Shown here: one piece after another, positions 35,002 to 44,570 of the stretch | Position numbering within the stretch: position 1 is the first letter of the stretch | Layout: the number at the start of each line of letters is the position of its first letter | Source of the DNA: Flavobacterium sp. CG_23.5 | GTDB taxonomy: Bacteria; Bacteroidota; Bacteroidia; Flavobacteriales; Flavobacteriaceae | Reading direction: 5' to 3' | DNA: 64,000 nucleotides | Assembly: GCF_017875765.1 (NCBI RefSeq) | Contig: NZ_JAGGNA010000001.1 | Location: 3,127,001 to 3,191,000, forward strand | Notes under the pieces: model-generated | Told to the model about the DNA's origin: nothing | Databases searched by the model: none | The model's input: only the letters and a program-made list of their open reading frames with translations | Position numbers and translations under genes: made by a program

Positions 35002-37224
35002 TTAGGTTTTATAAACACGTGTTACTTTATCGATTCCGTCAATCTTTTTGATATTACTGATCATTTTTTTCAAAATCGTATTGTTTTGAACAATTACGGC
35101 TACTTGTCCATGGAAAATTCCAGCATCAGTACTCAAAGAAATACTTTGAATATTTACATGCATATTATTTGAAATGACTTTTGTTAACTGATTTGTTAGT
35201 CCCAATATGTCCATTCCGGTAATGTTTATTATTGCTTTGAATTCTTCTTGAGAAGAGTCAATCCATTTGGCAGTCAAAATTCGGTACGCATAATTTGATT
35301 GCATCCCTATGGCATTTGGACAATCTTTTTTATGAACTTTAATTCCTTCATTTATGGTTACAAAACCAAAAACATCATCACCAGGAATTGGATTGCAACA
35401 AGGAGATAATTTATAATCTAATTTGTCGTGTTCTTTGCCAAAAACAAGCATGTCATAACTGCTGCTTATTACTGGTTTATGAATATCTTCATCGGCTGTG
35501 CTGCTTGAAGAACGTTTTATTTTACTTTTGAAAAAATTTATAAAAGTGTTGCTTTTTTGTGCCGCGTAATCTTTAAGCTGCTGGTTTTCTATAGCGCCAA
35601 TCCCAACTCTATAAAATAAATCTAAACTAGTTTTTAGTTTAAAAAAAATAACTAATTCATTGACAACTGATTCGTTTAGAGTTATTTTTAAATGTTTTAA
35701 TTTTCGAGTTAACAGCTCTTTTCCCTCTTCACCAATTTTTTTAGTGTTTTCGTTTAGAACGTTTTTTATTTTAGTTTTGGCTCTTGAAGTCGTTACATAA
35801 TCGAGCCAGTTGGGCGTTGGTTTTTGATGCTGGGAAGTAATAACTTCAATTTGATCGCCACTTTTTAGCTCATGGTTTAACGGTACTAATTTTCCATTAA
35901 CACGCGTTCCCCGAGTACGAATTCCAATTTCTGAGTGAATACTGAAAGCAAAGTCGAGTGAAGTGGCGCCTTTTGGCAAGGATTTAATTTCTCCTTTTGG
36001 AGTAAATACAAAGATTTCTTTGGAATATAAATTCATTTTGAAATCTTCGACAAAATCCACCGCATTAGTCTCAGAATTTTCTAAAGCTTCTTTTAGTAAA
36101 TTCAGCCATACATCCAAACCGCTTTCTTCGGTAGCACCATTTTTATATTTGTAATGCGCTGCATATCCTTTTTCTGCAATTTCGTCCATACGTTCACTTC
36201 TCACTTGCACTTCGACCCAGCGACCTTTTGGCCCCATTACGGTAATGTGCAAAGCTTCGTAACCTGTCGATTTTGGTGATGAAATCCAATCACGTAATCG
36301 ACTTGGACTTGGTCGGTAATGATCTGTTACGATAGAATATATTTTCCAAGCTATAAATTTCTCATCATGTGGATTTGATTTGTAAACGATGCGAAGTGCA
36401 AATTTATCATAGACTTCATCAAAGCTTACGTTTTGCGCTTTCATTTTTCGACGGATCGAATAAATAGATTTTGGACGACCTTTTATAATGTAATCTACCT
36501 GTTCTGCGTCTAATGAAGTTTTAAGAACTTCCGAAATGTCAGCAATGTATGCATCTTGTTCTTCTTTAGTTTCTTTTATTTTGCTTAAAATCTCATTATA
36601 AACGGCTGGTTCAGTATATTTTAATCCTAAATCTTCCAGTTTTGTTTTAATATTATATAAACCCAAACGGTGGGCGAGTGGAGCATATATGTATAAGGTT
36701 TCAGATGCGATTTTAGTTTGTTTGTCTTCTTGCATCGAATCCATGGTCTGCATGTTGTGCAAACGATCGGCTAATTTTATAAGAATTACACGTACATCAT
36801 CATTAAGCGTTAGAATCATTTTACGGAAATTCTCGGCTTGCAATGAGGCATTCAGATCTTTCTGGACTAAGGATATTTTAGTCAAACCTTCTACCAGTTG
36901 TGCGATTTTAGGATTAAATAAACGCTCAATATCTTGCACTGTCATCAGTGTGTCTTCAACAACATCGTGTAACAATGCGGCTGCAATTGAAGTCGCTCCC
37001 AAACCAATTTCTGATGCAACAATTTTTGCTACAGCAATAGGATGGAAGATGTAGGCTTCGCCCGATTTTCGTCGCTGATCTTTATGGGCATCAACGGAAA
37101 CGTCAAAAGCCTTGCGAATCAGTTTTTTATCTTCATCGCTTAAAGTTTGGTAGCTTATACGGAGTAACTCTTTATATTCTTGAGCAATTGCTTTATTTTC
37201 TTTTTCTATATCAATTTCTATCAT
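35002..37224 (-). CDS. rsh: Bifunctional (p)ppGpp synthetase/hydrolase, Rsh-type
   Basis: A 740-residue RelA/SpoT homolog that makes and degrades the stringent-response alarmone (p)ppGpp. The HD hydrolase domain is intact (RRKSGEAYIFHPIAVAK, ALLHDVVEDT), as is the synthetase domain (GRPKSIYSIRRKM, STGYEALHITV, EVQVRSERM), followed by TGS (FVFTPKGEIKSLPKGATSLDFAF), a zinc-finger-like helical region (SPCCNPIPGDDV) and a C-terminal ACT domain. Both active sites look intact, so it is bifunctional. The frame opens at a TTG at 37239, but the ATG at 37224 is preferred. Confidence 0.95.
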   Translation of the reverse strand: MIEIDIEKENKAIAQEYKELLRISYQTLSDEDKKLIRKAFDVSVDAHKDQRRKSGEAYIFHPIAVAKIVASEIGLGATSIAAALLHDVVEDTLMTVQDIERLFNPKIAQLVEGLTKISLVQKDLNASLQAENFRKMILTLNDDVRVILIKLADRLHNMQTMDSMQEDKQTKIASETLYIYAPLAHRLGLYNIKTKLEDLGLKYTEPAVYNEILSKIKETKEEQDAYIADISEVLKTSLDAEQVDYIIKGRPKSIYSIRRKMKAQNVSFDEVYDKFALRIVYKSNPHDEKFIAWKIYSIVTDHYRPSPSRLRDWISSPKSTGYEALHITVMGPKGRWVEVQVRSERMDEIAEKGYAAHYKYKNGATEESGLDVWLNLLKEALENSETNAVDFVEDFKMNLYSKEIFVFTPKGEIKSLPKGATSLDFAFSIHSEIGIRTRGTRVNGKLVPLNHELKSGDQIEVITSQHQKPTPNWLDYVTTSRAKTKIKNVLNENTKKIGEEGKELLTRKLKHLKITLNESVVNELVIFFKLKTSLDLFYRVGIGAIENQQLKDYAAQKSNTFINFFKSKIKRSSSSTADEDIHKPVISSSYDMLVFGKEHDKLDYKLSPCCNPIPGDDVFGFVTINEGIKVHKKDCPNAIGMQSNYAYRILTAKWIDSSQEEFKAIINITGMDILGLTNQLTKVISNNMHVNIQSISLSTDAGIFHGQVAVIVQNNTILKKMISNIKKIDGIDKVTRVYKT

Positions 37225-37301
37225 AACGGCATGGTTCAATCTCTAAAAATAGAAATTAGTTAGGAGATATACAAGGATTACTTGTTTTTTTGACTTAGGA
37301 T

Positions 37302-38882
37302 TTAATTACCGGAAACAGTATTTTTAGACATATTATTTTCTACCCTTTTGAAATCCAAATCCTGAAAATCATAACTAAAATCGGTCAGCTCAGAAATTGG
37401 TTTCATTTTTATACCTATTGCATTTCCAGCTGCATCATATTCAAAAAATAAATGGGCATCAGCATGAAAGTATGCATTATTCCATTTCACAACAAAATTT
37501 CCTTCCTTGTAGAAAAAAACTTCTCCAGTAAGCTGAGGTGAACGAGCTGAAGCAAAATATAATTTTCCTTTCTTTTCAGAAATAGTGATTGCACCAAACC
37601 AATTATCATTGAAAGTTCCTTTTAGCGTTTTGAAATCTATTTTGATTTTATCTTTTTTATTTTTTGCAACAGCAGCCCATACTTCATCCGTAACTTTATC
37701 GGCACTTTCTACGTTAGCTTTTAATTTGTTACTGTAAATTGTAACATAATCGTCGGACTTAATTCCCAAATAACTATCTTTAATCGTGTTGGTAATTGCG
37801 TTAAATGCTGCTCCGGATTGCTGGTTCGTCAATACAATAATACCCAATTGTAACTCTGGTATCAAAGTGACTTGGGTTACAATTCCTTCAAGTCCCCCGG
37901 TATGCGAAGCTTGTTTATAGCCTTTTACGTCACTCAAAAACCAACCTAATCCGTACCCGCTAAAGTGAGTGTTATAAGGTGCTTTTGTGCTTACAGGAAT
38001 TATAGTTTGCAATTGCCACATTTGATTATGTTCTTTTTCAGAGAATAATTGCTTGTTTACAGCACCATATTTTCCGTTATTCATTTGCATAATGGTCCAT
38101 TTGCTTAAATCATTAACACTGGAATAAATTCCCGCCGCCGCATCAAAAAGTTGATTTTGATAGCGTTTGATTACTTTTAATTTTCCATCAATTGGAACAT
38201 GGGGCGCTATTATGTTTGTTGTATCTTTTAATCTTAAAAAAGAAGCGGCACTATTGTTCATTTCCAATGGTTTCATAATGCGTTCTTCAATAAAATCGCA
38301 CCAACTTTTGCCACTTGCAACATGAATCACCTCTCCGGCAACAATGTATAGTAAATTATCATAATCGTATTTGGTTCTAAAAGCAGAAACCGGTTTTAAA
38401 TACTGCAAATTTTGGACAATATCTTGTGCGGTAAAATTACTTCCGTCAGGCCAAATCATTAAATCGCCGGCGCCAAGACCAAGCCCACTTCTATGCGTCA
38501 GTAAATCCCGAATCGTAAATTCTTGGGTTACATACTCATTGTACATTTTAAAATTGGGAAGATATTTAATTACTTTATCATCCCATTTTATTTTGCCTTC
38601 ATCCACTAGCATGGCTAATGCTGCGCTTGTAAAAGCTTTACTGTTTGATGCAATTCCAAAAAGGGTATTGGCATTGACTTTTTCTTTTGTCAAAATTGAT
38701 TTTACACCGTACCCTTTTGCAAGAACGATTTTCCCATCTTTTACAATGGCAACAGCAATTCCAGGAACATTGAATGCGGTTAAAGTCCGATTAACTAATT
38801 CATCCACTTGGGTTGAACTAATTTGGGCGAAAGAAAACGTGGTTGAAATTAATGTTATTGCAACGAATAATTTGTTTTTCAT
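37302..38882 (-). CDS. Serine hydrolase, beta-lactamase/PBP4*-like, with DUF3471-type tail
   Basis: A 526-residue exported serine hydrolase. A signal peptide (LFVAITLISTTFSFAQ, cleaved after FAQ) is followed by a class C beta-lactamase/PBP-like domain. The SxxK motif is SNSK (about residues 77-80), the YxN-like motif is YDN, and the third box is HTGG. The C-terminal 130 residues resemble DUF3471. These proteins are D-aminopeptidases, esterases or penicillin-binding-like enzymes; substrate is unknown. Stands alone, leftward, ahead of rsh. Confidence 0.9.
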   Translation of the reverse strand: MKNKLFVAITLISTTFSFAQISSTQVDELVNRTLTAFNVPGIAVAIVKDGKIVLAKGYGVKSILTKEKVNANTLFGIASNSKAFTSAALAMLVDEGKIKWDDKVIKYLPNFKMYNEYVTQEFTIRDLLTHRSGLGLGAGDLMIWPDGSNFTAQDIVQNLQYLKPVSAFRTKYDYDNLLYIVAGEVIHVASGKSWCDFIEERIMKPLEMNNSAASFLRLKDTTNIIAPHVPIDGKLKVIKRYQNQLFDAAAGIYSSVNDLSKWTIMQMNNGKYGAVNKQLFSEKEHNQMWQLQTIIPVSTKAPYNTHFSGYGLGWFLSDVKGYKQASHTGGLEGIVTQVTLIPELQLGIIVLTNQQSGAAFNAITNTIKDSYLGIKSDDYVTIYSNKLKANVESADKVTDEVWAAVAKNKKDKIKIDFKTLKGTFNDNWFGAITISEKKGKLYFASARSPQLTGEVFFYKEGNFVVKWNNAYFHADAHLFFEYDAAGNAIGIKMKPISELTDFSYDFQDLDFKRVENNMSKNTVSGN

Positions 38883-38950
38883 ATTATCTAAGTATTTTAT
38901 AAAATGGTAAATCTTTACTATTTTTTGTTTTTAAATCTGCAATCAAAAAT

Positions 38951-39736
38951 CTAAAAACCTCTTTGTCTTTTGGCTTCAAAAATTAAAATCGCTGCTGCAA
39001 CCGAAACATTCATAGAATCGATTTCGCCTTGCATTGGAATAATGATATTTTGCGTGGCTTGCGTTCGCCATTCTTCGGTTAAGCCGGTCGCTTCTGTACC
39101 AACAACTAACGCCGTTGGCAAAGTATAATCTTGAGTATGGTACGAAGTTGAATTTTGTAAAGTAGCACAATAAAAATTGATTTTTCGTTCTTTCAAAAAA
39201 GCAATAATTTCGGATGTTGTTCCAGTTGCAATTTGGTTGGTAAACAAACAACCTACGCTAGAGCGCACCACATTTGGATTGTATAAATCACTTTTTGGAT
39301 TGGCAATAATCACTGCGTCCAGATGAGCAGCATCAGCTGTACGTAATAAAGCACCAATGTTTCCCGGTTTTTCCGGCGCTTCGGCAACAAGAATTAAAGG
39401 ATTTTTAGATAATTTTAAATCGGATAACTGTTGTGATTTTGTTTTGGCTACAGCCAAAACACCTTCGGTAGTATCCCGGTATGCCAGTTTTTGATAAACA
39501 TCCTTATTAATTTCTATTAACTCGGTATTTGAGGATAACTTTCTGGCTTCGGTTTCAGAACAAATTTCGGGCAAAAACAATATCGTTTCCATTTCGTAAC
39601 CACCTTTAATGGCTAATGAAATTTCGCGTTTTCCCTCAATTAAAAAAGTTCCGGATTGTTTGCGTGATTTTGCTTTTTCCTGCAATTGCACCAAAGATTT
39701 TATGAATGGATTTTGTGCGGAAGTTATTTGTTTCAA
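38951..39736 (-). CDS. TrmH/SpoU-family RNA methyltransferase
   Basis: A 261-residue SPOUT-class 2'-O-methyltransferase acting on rRNA or tRNA. An N-terminal RNA-binding segment (SLVQLQEKAKSRKQSGTFLIEGKREI) precedes the knotted catalytic domain with motif 1 PEKPGNIGALLRTADA, motif 2 VVGTEATGL and motif 3 IPMQGEIDSMNVSVAAAI, containing the catalytic Arg and Asn. The family is variously called RlmB-, TrmH- or TsnR-like, and the exact target nucleotide is not predictable. Just upstream of its start there is about 200 bp of AT-rich DNA before the TRIC gene. Confidence 0.93.
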   Translation of the reverse strand: MKQITSAQNPFIKSLVQLQEKAKSRKQSGTFLIEGKREISLAIKGGYEMETILFLPEICSETEARKLSSNTELIEINKDVYQKLAYRDTTEGVLAVAKTKSQQLSDLKLSKNPLILVAEAPEKPGNIGALLRTADAAHLDAVIIANPKSDLYNPNVVRSSVGCLFTNQIATGTTSEIIAFLKERKINFYCATLQNSTSYHTQDYTLPTALVVGTEATGLTEEWRTQATQNIIIPMQGEIDSMNVSVAAAILIFEAKRQRGF

Positions 39737-39939
39737 AAGATTCGTTTTATTTATGGTTTAACAAAGATACATAGAGATAATTCAGTTTTATATATTTAGA
39801 AAGGAATATTTGTGAATCAAAAAACAGATTGGTTAATTGTATCGGGAACAATTAGTTTTCAACCGTATTTTCTTTAAATTTGTCAGAATTATTTTTCAGT
39901 CAGAAATTTTCTTCACTTATTTTAAAATAAAAAGTTATA

Positions 39940-40542
39940 ATGTTTCATCTATTAGATATCATCGGTACGATGGCTTTTGTTATGTCAGGCGCATTAACTG
40001 CCATGAACAAAAAGCTCGATCCTTTTGGGGTTTTCATCATCGCTTTTGTAACGGCTGTGGGCGGAGGAACGTTGCGTGATGTTTTGATAGGGAGAACATC
40101 AGTAGGGTGGATGCGCGATTTAAATTATGTTTATGTAATTATTGTTGGATTTTTTCTAGCTATTATTTTTCGAAAAAAATTCGATCGCTTGCGTACTTCT
40201 TTGTTTTTATTTGACACTATCGGATTAGGTGTTTTCACATTAATTGGACTTGAAAAAGGGATTAATATTGGGCTTCATCCTGTTATTTGTATCGCAATAG
40301 GAACAATGACAGCCTGTTTTGGAGGTGTAATCCGTGATATCTTGTGTACTGAGATTCCTGTTATTTTTAGAAAAGAAATTTACGCCACGATTTGCATCCT
40401 TGGAGGAATCGTATTTTTTATGCTAAAAAAACTGAATCTCGATAATGATATTTTATATCTGGCAACTTCCTTATTTATTATTACAGTGCGCCTAATGGCA
40501 GTGAAATTTAAATGGTATTTATCCCCTTTAGAACAAAAATAG
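39940..40542 (+). CDS. TRIC-like cation channel (UPF0126)
   Basis: A 200-residue inner-membrane protein of the UPF0126/TRIC family, seven predicted helices in a repeated three-helix pattern. FDTIGLGVFTLIGLEKG (second repeat) mirrors LLDIIGTMAFVMSGALTA (first repeat), and the conserved VGGGTLRDVL and FGGVIRDIL segments are clear. Bacterial TRIC homologs conduct monovalent cations; some are linked with glycine transport. It starts at the ATG at 39940; an earlier ORF at 39837 in another frame is a shadow. Convergent with the T9SS protein, 15 bp away. Confidence 0.92.
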   Translation: MFHLLDIIGTMAFVMSGALTAMNKKLDPFGVFIIAFVTAVGGGTLRDVLIGRTSVGWMRDLNYVYVIIVGFFLAIIFRKKFDRLRTSLFLFDTIGLGVFTLIGLEKGINIGLHPVICIAIGTMTACFGGVIRDILCTEIPVIFRKEIYATICILGGIVFFMLKKLNLDNDILYLATSLFIITVRLMAVKFKWYLSPLEQK

Positions 40543-40557
40543 TTTGAAGAGAAAAAT

Positions 40558-42357
40558 CTATTTTTTTAAAAACAAGTATCCTACCAACGGCTTTGGATAT
40601 TCCGAATCATTTAAATCAATTACATAATAATAGGTGCCGTCTGGCACTTTTTTGCTGTCCAGCAGTATACCTTCATTTGCAAATCCATCCCAATCACTTG
40701 TGCCATTATTTCCTGTCCAAACTAAAGTTCCCCAACGATTATAGACTGAAATCCGATAGTTAAGGAAAATATTGCGTAAGTATTCAACAAAAAAGGTATC
40801 ATTAAAGCCGTCATTGTTTGGTGAAAAATAATTATGAACTAAAGGCGGACAATTTTTGACGTTAATAATGAAAGACGTAATAGTAAAACAATTTTCGTTT
40901 TTGACTCGAACAAAAATTTCTTGGCGAGTGGTTTCAGCAACAAAATTGTTTGAATTGAAAATCAGGTTAGCTCCATTTTCAGCATCTGCGCGCGAGGTGT
41001 GAAAACTAACTATATCATCAGAGTTTACTTTTACCAATGCTTCGGTAGCAGTAAAATCAAAAATTCCTCGTCCTAAACCTACGTTACAAGTTTCAATATT
41101 TAATACTGGATTTACTTTTGGCTTTGTCCACAATGCTATTTTTGAAATTAAAGCAGTATTGTTATTCTCATTCAGTTCAGTAATGATTCCACTGCCATTT
41201 CCCGTCTCATCTACAATAAATTGTAAATCAAAAGGGTTTACGATGCTGTCTGGAATTGTGATGATAACTGTATTGTTTTCACTTCCATTTATTGGAATAA
41301 CGGAAAGTGTTGAAAAAGACATTCTTAAAATCCCGTCAATATAGATGGCAATAGGCATTCTTGCTGGTAATGAACTAGTGCTTTTAGAATTATAAACCGT
41401 GTAATCCACCATAATTTGTCTAGAATCACAACTTAATTTAATTTCATTAAGTTGAATCGTAGCATCGGGCAACTGACTATTTAATTTGGTTACAATAGCG
41501 TTAATCATTACAAAATCTTGACCAGAAGTAAGTTGAATTTTAGCAGACGTATCGCCAATAGCAATGTTATTTTGAATGTTGTAAACATCAAGATCCATAT
41601 TGTACAAAGTAGTGGAATTGGTAAAGCTGTTTGTGCCGTTGAAGGCATTGTCAACTTGATTTAATGGCGGATTGCCAATGGGATTTCCATTGATCCGTAG
41701 CGTTTCATTAACATTAATGGATTGATCGCCTTCCCAAGCGATAAAACCTATTTTCGCATCCAAATTATCAATTACGTTTAAGTTGTTTAGTGTAATGTTT
41801 ATTTCATTTGGAACATACTGTAAGCCGTCATAAATATTAAGCTGATTTAATGGTAAAGAAGGATTTGAGTAAACAATAATCATAGCCCACCCGCCAAAAT
41901 TAGTGCCATTCCAGCAGTAATTATCAATTTCGTTTGTTAAATCCAAATCACTAAGGCGGTATTCCCCATTACCGAAGACTTGAACTTGGTCAGTAATATC
42001 TGCAAAAGCACTAAAAAAAGGCAAACCAGAAGTGCTCTGCAAAACATGCAAAGTGCGCTCGGCACTTATGGTTTTATCATTAAGAGTCACATCAAAGTCA
42101 CCGTTCCCAGATCCGGCCCAATATAAATAGACTTTTTCCACAACATCAGCGGGATCTAATTTCAATGTTGCCGAAGATGTGGTATTGATTTCACATGCTT
42201 GACCAGTGCCATTTTCAGTTTTATTTAAAGTGTTACCAACAAATAAAAAATCGTATCTTCCATTAAATTGGTTATGCAAGGAAATTTCTTGTCCAAAAAT
42301 GGAGTTGGACCCTATGGAAACTAGGCTAATTATGAGATAGAGTAGCTTTTGTTTCAT
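40558..42357 (-). CDS. Secreted protein with type B T9SS sorting domain
   Basis: A 599-residue exported protein with a signal peptide (LLYLIISLVSIGSNSIFGQ). The last 90 residues are a gliding-motility-type (type B) type IX secretion sorting domain: HNYFSPNNDGFNDTF, YNRWGTLVWTGN, WDGFANEG, VPDGTYYYVIDL and GYLFLKK. The body contains strands with RTLHVLQSTSG and a CARDB-like domain at about 290-400 (LSCDSRQIMVDYTVYNSKST). It is probably exported across the outer membrane and kept at the cell surface, where such proteins often aid adhesion or gliding; its specific task is unknown. Confidence 0.9.
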   Translation of the reverse strand: MKQKLLYLIISLVSIGSNSIFGQEISLHNQFNGRYDFLFVGNTLNKTENGTGQACEINTTSSATLKLDPADVVEKVYLYWAGSGNGDFDVTLNDKTISAERTLHVLQSTSGLPFFSAFADITDQVQVFGNGEYRLSDLDLTNEIDNYCWNGTNFGGWAMIIVYSNPSLPLNQLNIYDGLQYVPNEINITLNNLNVIDNLDAKIGFIAWEGDQSINVNETLRINGNPIGNPPLNQVDNAFNGTNSFTNSTTLYNMDLDVYNIQNNIAIGDTSAKIQLTSGQDFVMINAIVTKLNSQLPDATIQLNEIKLSCDSRQIMVDYTVYNSKSTSSLPARMPIAIYIDGILRMSFSTLSVIPINGSENNTVIITIPDSIVNPFDLQFIVDETGNGSGIITELNENNNTALISKIALWTKPKVNPVLNIETCNVGLGRGIFDFTATEALVKVNSDDIVSFHTSRADAENGANLIFNSNNFVAETTRQEIFVRVKNENCFTITSFIINVKNCPPLVHNYFSPNNDGFNDTFFVEYLRNIFLNYRISVYNRWGTLVWTGNNGTSDWDGFANEGILLDSKKVPDGTYYYVIDLNDSEYPKPLVGYLFLKK

Positions 42358-42475
42358 TTAAAATTAGATTATTAAATTTAAAATTAGTGATTTATATTTA
42401 ATTATCTAATTTTATAAAAAATAATATACTTGCGGAATAATAAATTTATTGTTTTCTAAAGTTTAAAAATCAGTC

Positions 42476-43456
42476 TTGAAAAATTACTCCATCAAACAAT
42501 ACCAAGATTGCGATTATGATAACTGGAATGCATTCATTGGTCAAGCCAAAAATGCAACTTTCTTGTTTCATAGGGACTTTATGGATTATCACAAAAATCG
42601 ATTTGAGGATAATTCATTGATTGTTTTTTACAAAGAAAAATGGATTGCTGTACTTCCTGCTAATAAAGAGGGGAATGAAATTTTTTCGCATCAAGGATTG
42701 ACTTACGGCGGGTTAGTTTATAATGAAAAATCAAAATTGACTACAATAATTACTGCATTTAGAGCTGTTTTGTTGTTTCTAAATGAAAATAAAATCGAAA
42801 AATTGCATTTAAAAACGATTCCGTCCATTTATCACACTAAACCAGCCGATGAAATTTTGTACGCTTTGTTTTTGGCGGAAGCCCAATTAGTAAGACGAGA
42901 TAGCTTGTCGGTAATTGACTTATCGCAAAAAAATAATTTTTCTAAAATAAGAAAAAGAGGCATTCAAAAAGGAATTTCAAACGGTCTGGTAATAAAAGAA
43001 GAAGATGATTTTGAGTTGTTTTGGAATGAAATATTGATTCCTAACTTAAATAAAAGACACAACGTAAATCCGGTTCATACATTAGAAGAAATCATATTAT
43101 TGCGGAATCATTTTCCTAATAATATCAGACAGTTTAATGTCTATTACAAAGATGAAATTGTCGCGGGAACTACTATTTTTGAAAGTGAAAATGTAGCTCA
43201 TTGTCAGTATATTGCTAAAAACGAGAGCGACGAGAATCTAGGTAGTTTAGATTTTTTATATCACTATTTTATCACGGATGTCTTTGCTAATAAACGGTTT
43301 TTCGATTTTGGAATTTCCAATGAATTGCAAGGAAAAAAGTTAAATGATGGATTGACCTATTGGAAAGAAAGCTTCGGGGCCAGTACCATTGTTCACGATT
43401 TTTATCAGGTGGAAACCGCTAATTATGATAAACTAAATTCGTTTTTTGCTAAATAA
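42476..43456 (+). CDS. FemAB-like GNAT-fold transferase
   Basis: A 326-residue protein of the FemAB/GNAT type, related to lipid II aminoacyltransferases and to polysaccharide-modifying acyltransferases. The N-terminal half has [35 protein letters not shown] and the C-terminal half [26 protein letters not shown]. It begins with TTG at 42476, 44 nt after a TATACTTG box (42425-42432), the only start in frame. It leads the polysaccharide cluster; the next gene starts 10 bp later. It may add an amino acid or acyl group to a sugar (inference). Confidence 0.82.
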   Translation: MKNYSIKQYQDCDYDNWNAFIGQAKNATFLFHRDFMDYHKNRFEDNSLIVFYKEKWIAVLPANKEGNEIFSHQGLTYGGLVYNEKSKLTTIITAFRAVLLFLNENKIEKLHLKTIPSIYHTKPADEILYALFLAEAQLVRRDSLSVIDLSQKNNFSKIRKRGIQKGISNGLVIKEEDDFELFWNEILIPNLNKRHNVNPVHTLEEIILLRNHFPNNIRQFNVYYKDEIVAGTTIFESENVAHCQYIAKNESDENLGSLDFLYHYFITDVFANKRFFDFGISNELQGKKLNDGLTYWKESFGASTIVHDFYQVETANYDKLNSFFAK

Positions 43457-43466
43457 AACAAATCAA

Positions 43467-44567
43467 ATGATACCATTTCTGGATTTAAAGAAAATAAACG
43501 AACCTTACGAAACTGCCTTTCAAGAAAAATTGAAATCGGTATTAGATTCGGGTTGGTATATTTTGGGGAATGAAGTCAAAGAATTTGAAACTAATTTTGC
43601 CAATTATTGTGGTACAAAATACTGTATTGGAGTAGGAAACGGTTTCGATGCTTTAGTATTGATTTTCAAAGGTTATATTCAACTTGGAAAAATGCAAAAA
43701 GGAGATGAAGTCATCGTTCCTGCAAATACCTATATCGCCAGTATTCTAGCTATTTTGCAAGCTGATTTAGTCCCTGTTTTGGTCGAGCCAAAATTAGAAA
43801 CATACAACATCAATCCCGATTTAATTATTTCGAAAATCACTTCAAAAACCAAAGCGATTCTGGCAGTTCATCTGTACGGACAATTGGCAGAAATGGATAA
43901 GATTAATGAAATTTCTATGGCAAATGATTTGCTCGTTGTTGAAGATGCGGCTCAGGCTCACGGGGCTGTTAGCAATCAAAAATCAAAAATCAGCAATCAA
44001 AAATCAAGTGCAGCGTATAGTTTTTATCCAGGAAAAAATTTAGGAGCATTAGGCGATGGCGGAGCAGTCACCACAAATGATTCAGAGTTGGCAAAAGTGA
44101 TTTATTCGCTGCGAAATTATGGCTCTGAAACGAAATATTATAATGATTATATCGGTGTGAATTCAAGATTAGATGAACTGCAAGCCGCTTTCTTGAATAT
44201 CAAATTACCGAATCTTGACAGAGAAAACGAGCAACGCAGAACCATTGCAAAACGGTATTTATCTGAAATAAAAAATGAGAAAATTATTTTGCCGAACTGG
44301 GATTTTTCAAATAATCATGTTTTTCATCTTTTTGTCATTCGAACTAAAAATAGAACTGATTTACAGGATTATTTAAACAAAAACGGAATCCAAACGGTAA
44401 TCCATTATCCAATTCCGCCGCACAATCAAAATGCGCTGAAAGAATATAATAACTTGTCTTTTCCCATTACCCAAAAAATTCACGATGAAGTTTTGTCTTT
44501 TCCTATAAGTCCCGTATTGACAATAGCTGAAGTTGATTTTATAGTTTCAATTTTAAATGAATATTAA
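43467..44567 (+). CDS. DegT/DnrJ-family sugar aminotransferase
   Basis: A 366-residue PLP enzyme of the DegT/DnrJ/EryC1/StrS family, transferring an amino group from glutamate to a dTDP-keto-hexose. The PLP lysine is in [29 protein letters not shown] and FPISPVLT are typical. The best-matching role is FdtB/QdtB, which makes dTDP-3-amino-3,6-dideoxyhexose, in line with the ketoisomerase-like gene at 49400. The frame opens at TTG 43446, but ATG 43467 fits homologs. A loop at 43973-44009 is coded by a tandem CAATCAAAAATC repeat. Confidence 0.92.
   Translation: MIPFLDLKKINEPYETAFQEKLKSVLDSGWYILGNEVKEFETNFANYCGTKYCIGVGNGFDALVLIFKGYIQLGKMQKGDEVIVPANTYIASILAILQADLVPVLVEPKLETYNINPDLIISKITSKTKAILAVHLYGQLAEMDKINEISMANDLLVVEDAAQAHGAVSNQKSKISNQKSSAAYSFYPGKNLGALGDGGAVTTNDSELAKVIYSLRNYGSETKYYNDYIGVNSRLDELQAAFLNIKLPNLDRENEQRRTIAKRYLSEIKNEKIILPNWDFSNNHVFHLFVIRTKNRTDLQDYLNKNGIQTVIHYPIPPHNQNALKEYNNLSFPITQKIHDEVLSFPISPVLTIAEVDFIVSILNEY
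43973..44009 (+). repeat. Short tandem AATCAAAAATC repeat within the aminotransferase gene
   Basis: Two copies of AGCAATCAAAAATCAAA-like sequence in frame encode [13 protein letters not shown], in the surface loop just before the PLP lysine segment. The phrase CAATCAAAAATC also occurs in the intergenic DNA at 38940-38951. Confidence 0.6.
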
Positions 44568-44570
44568 ATA

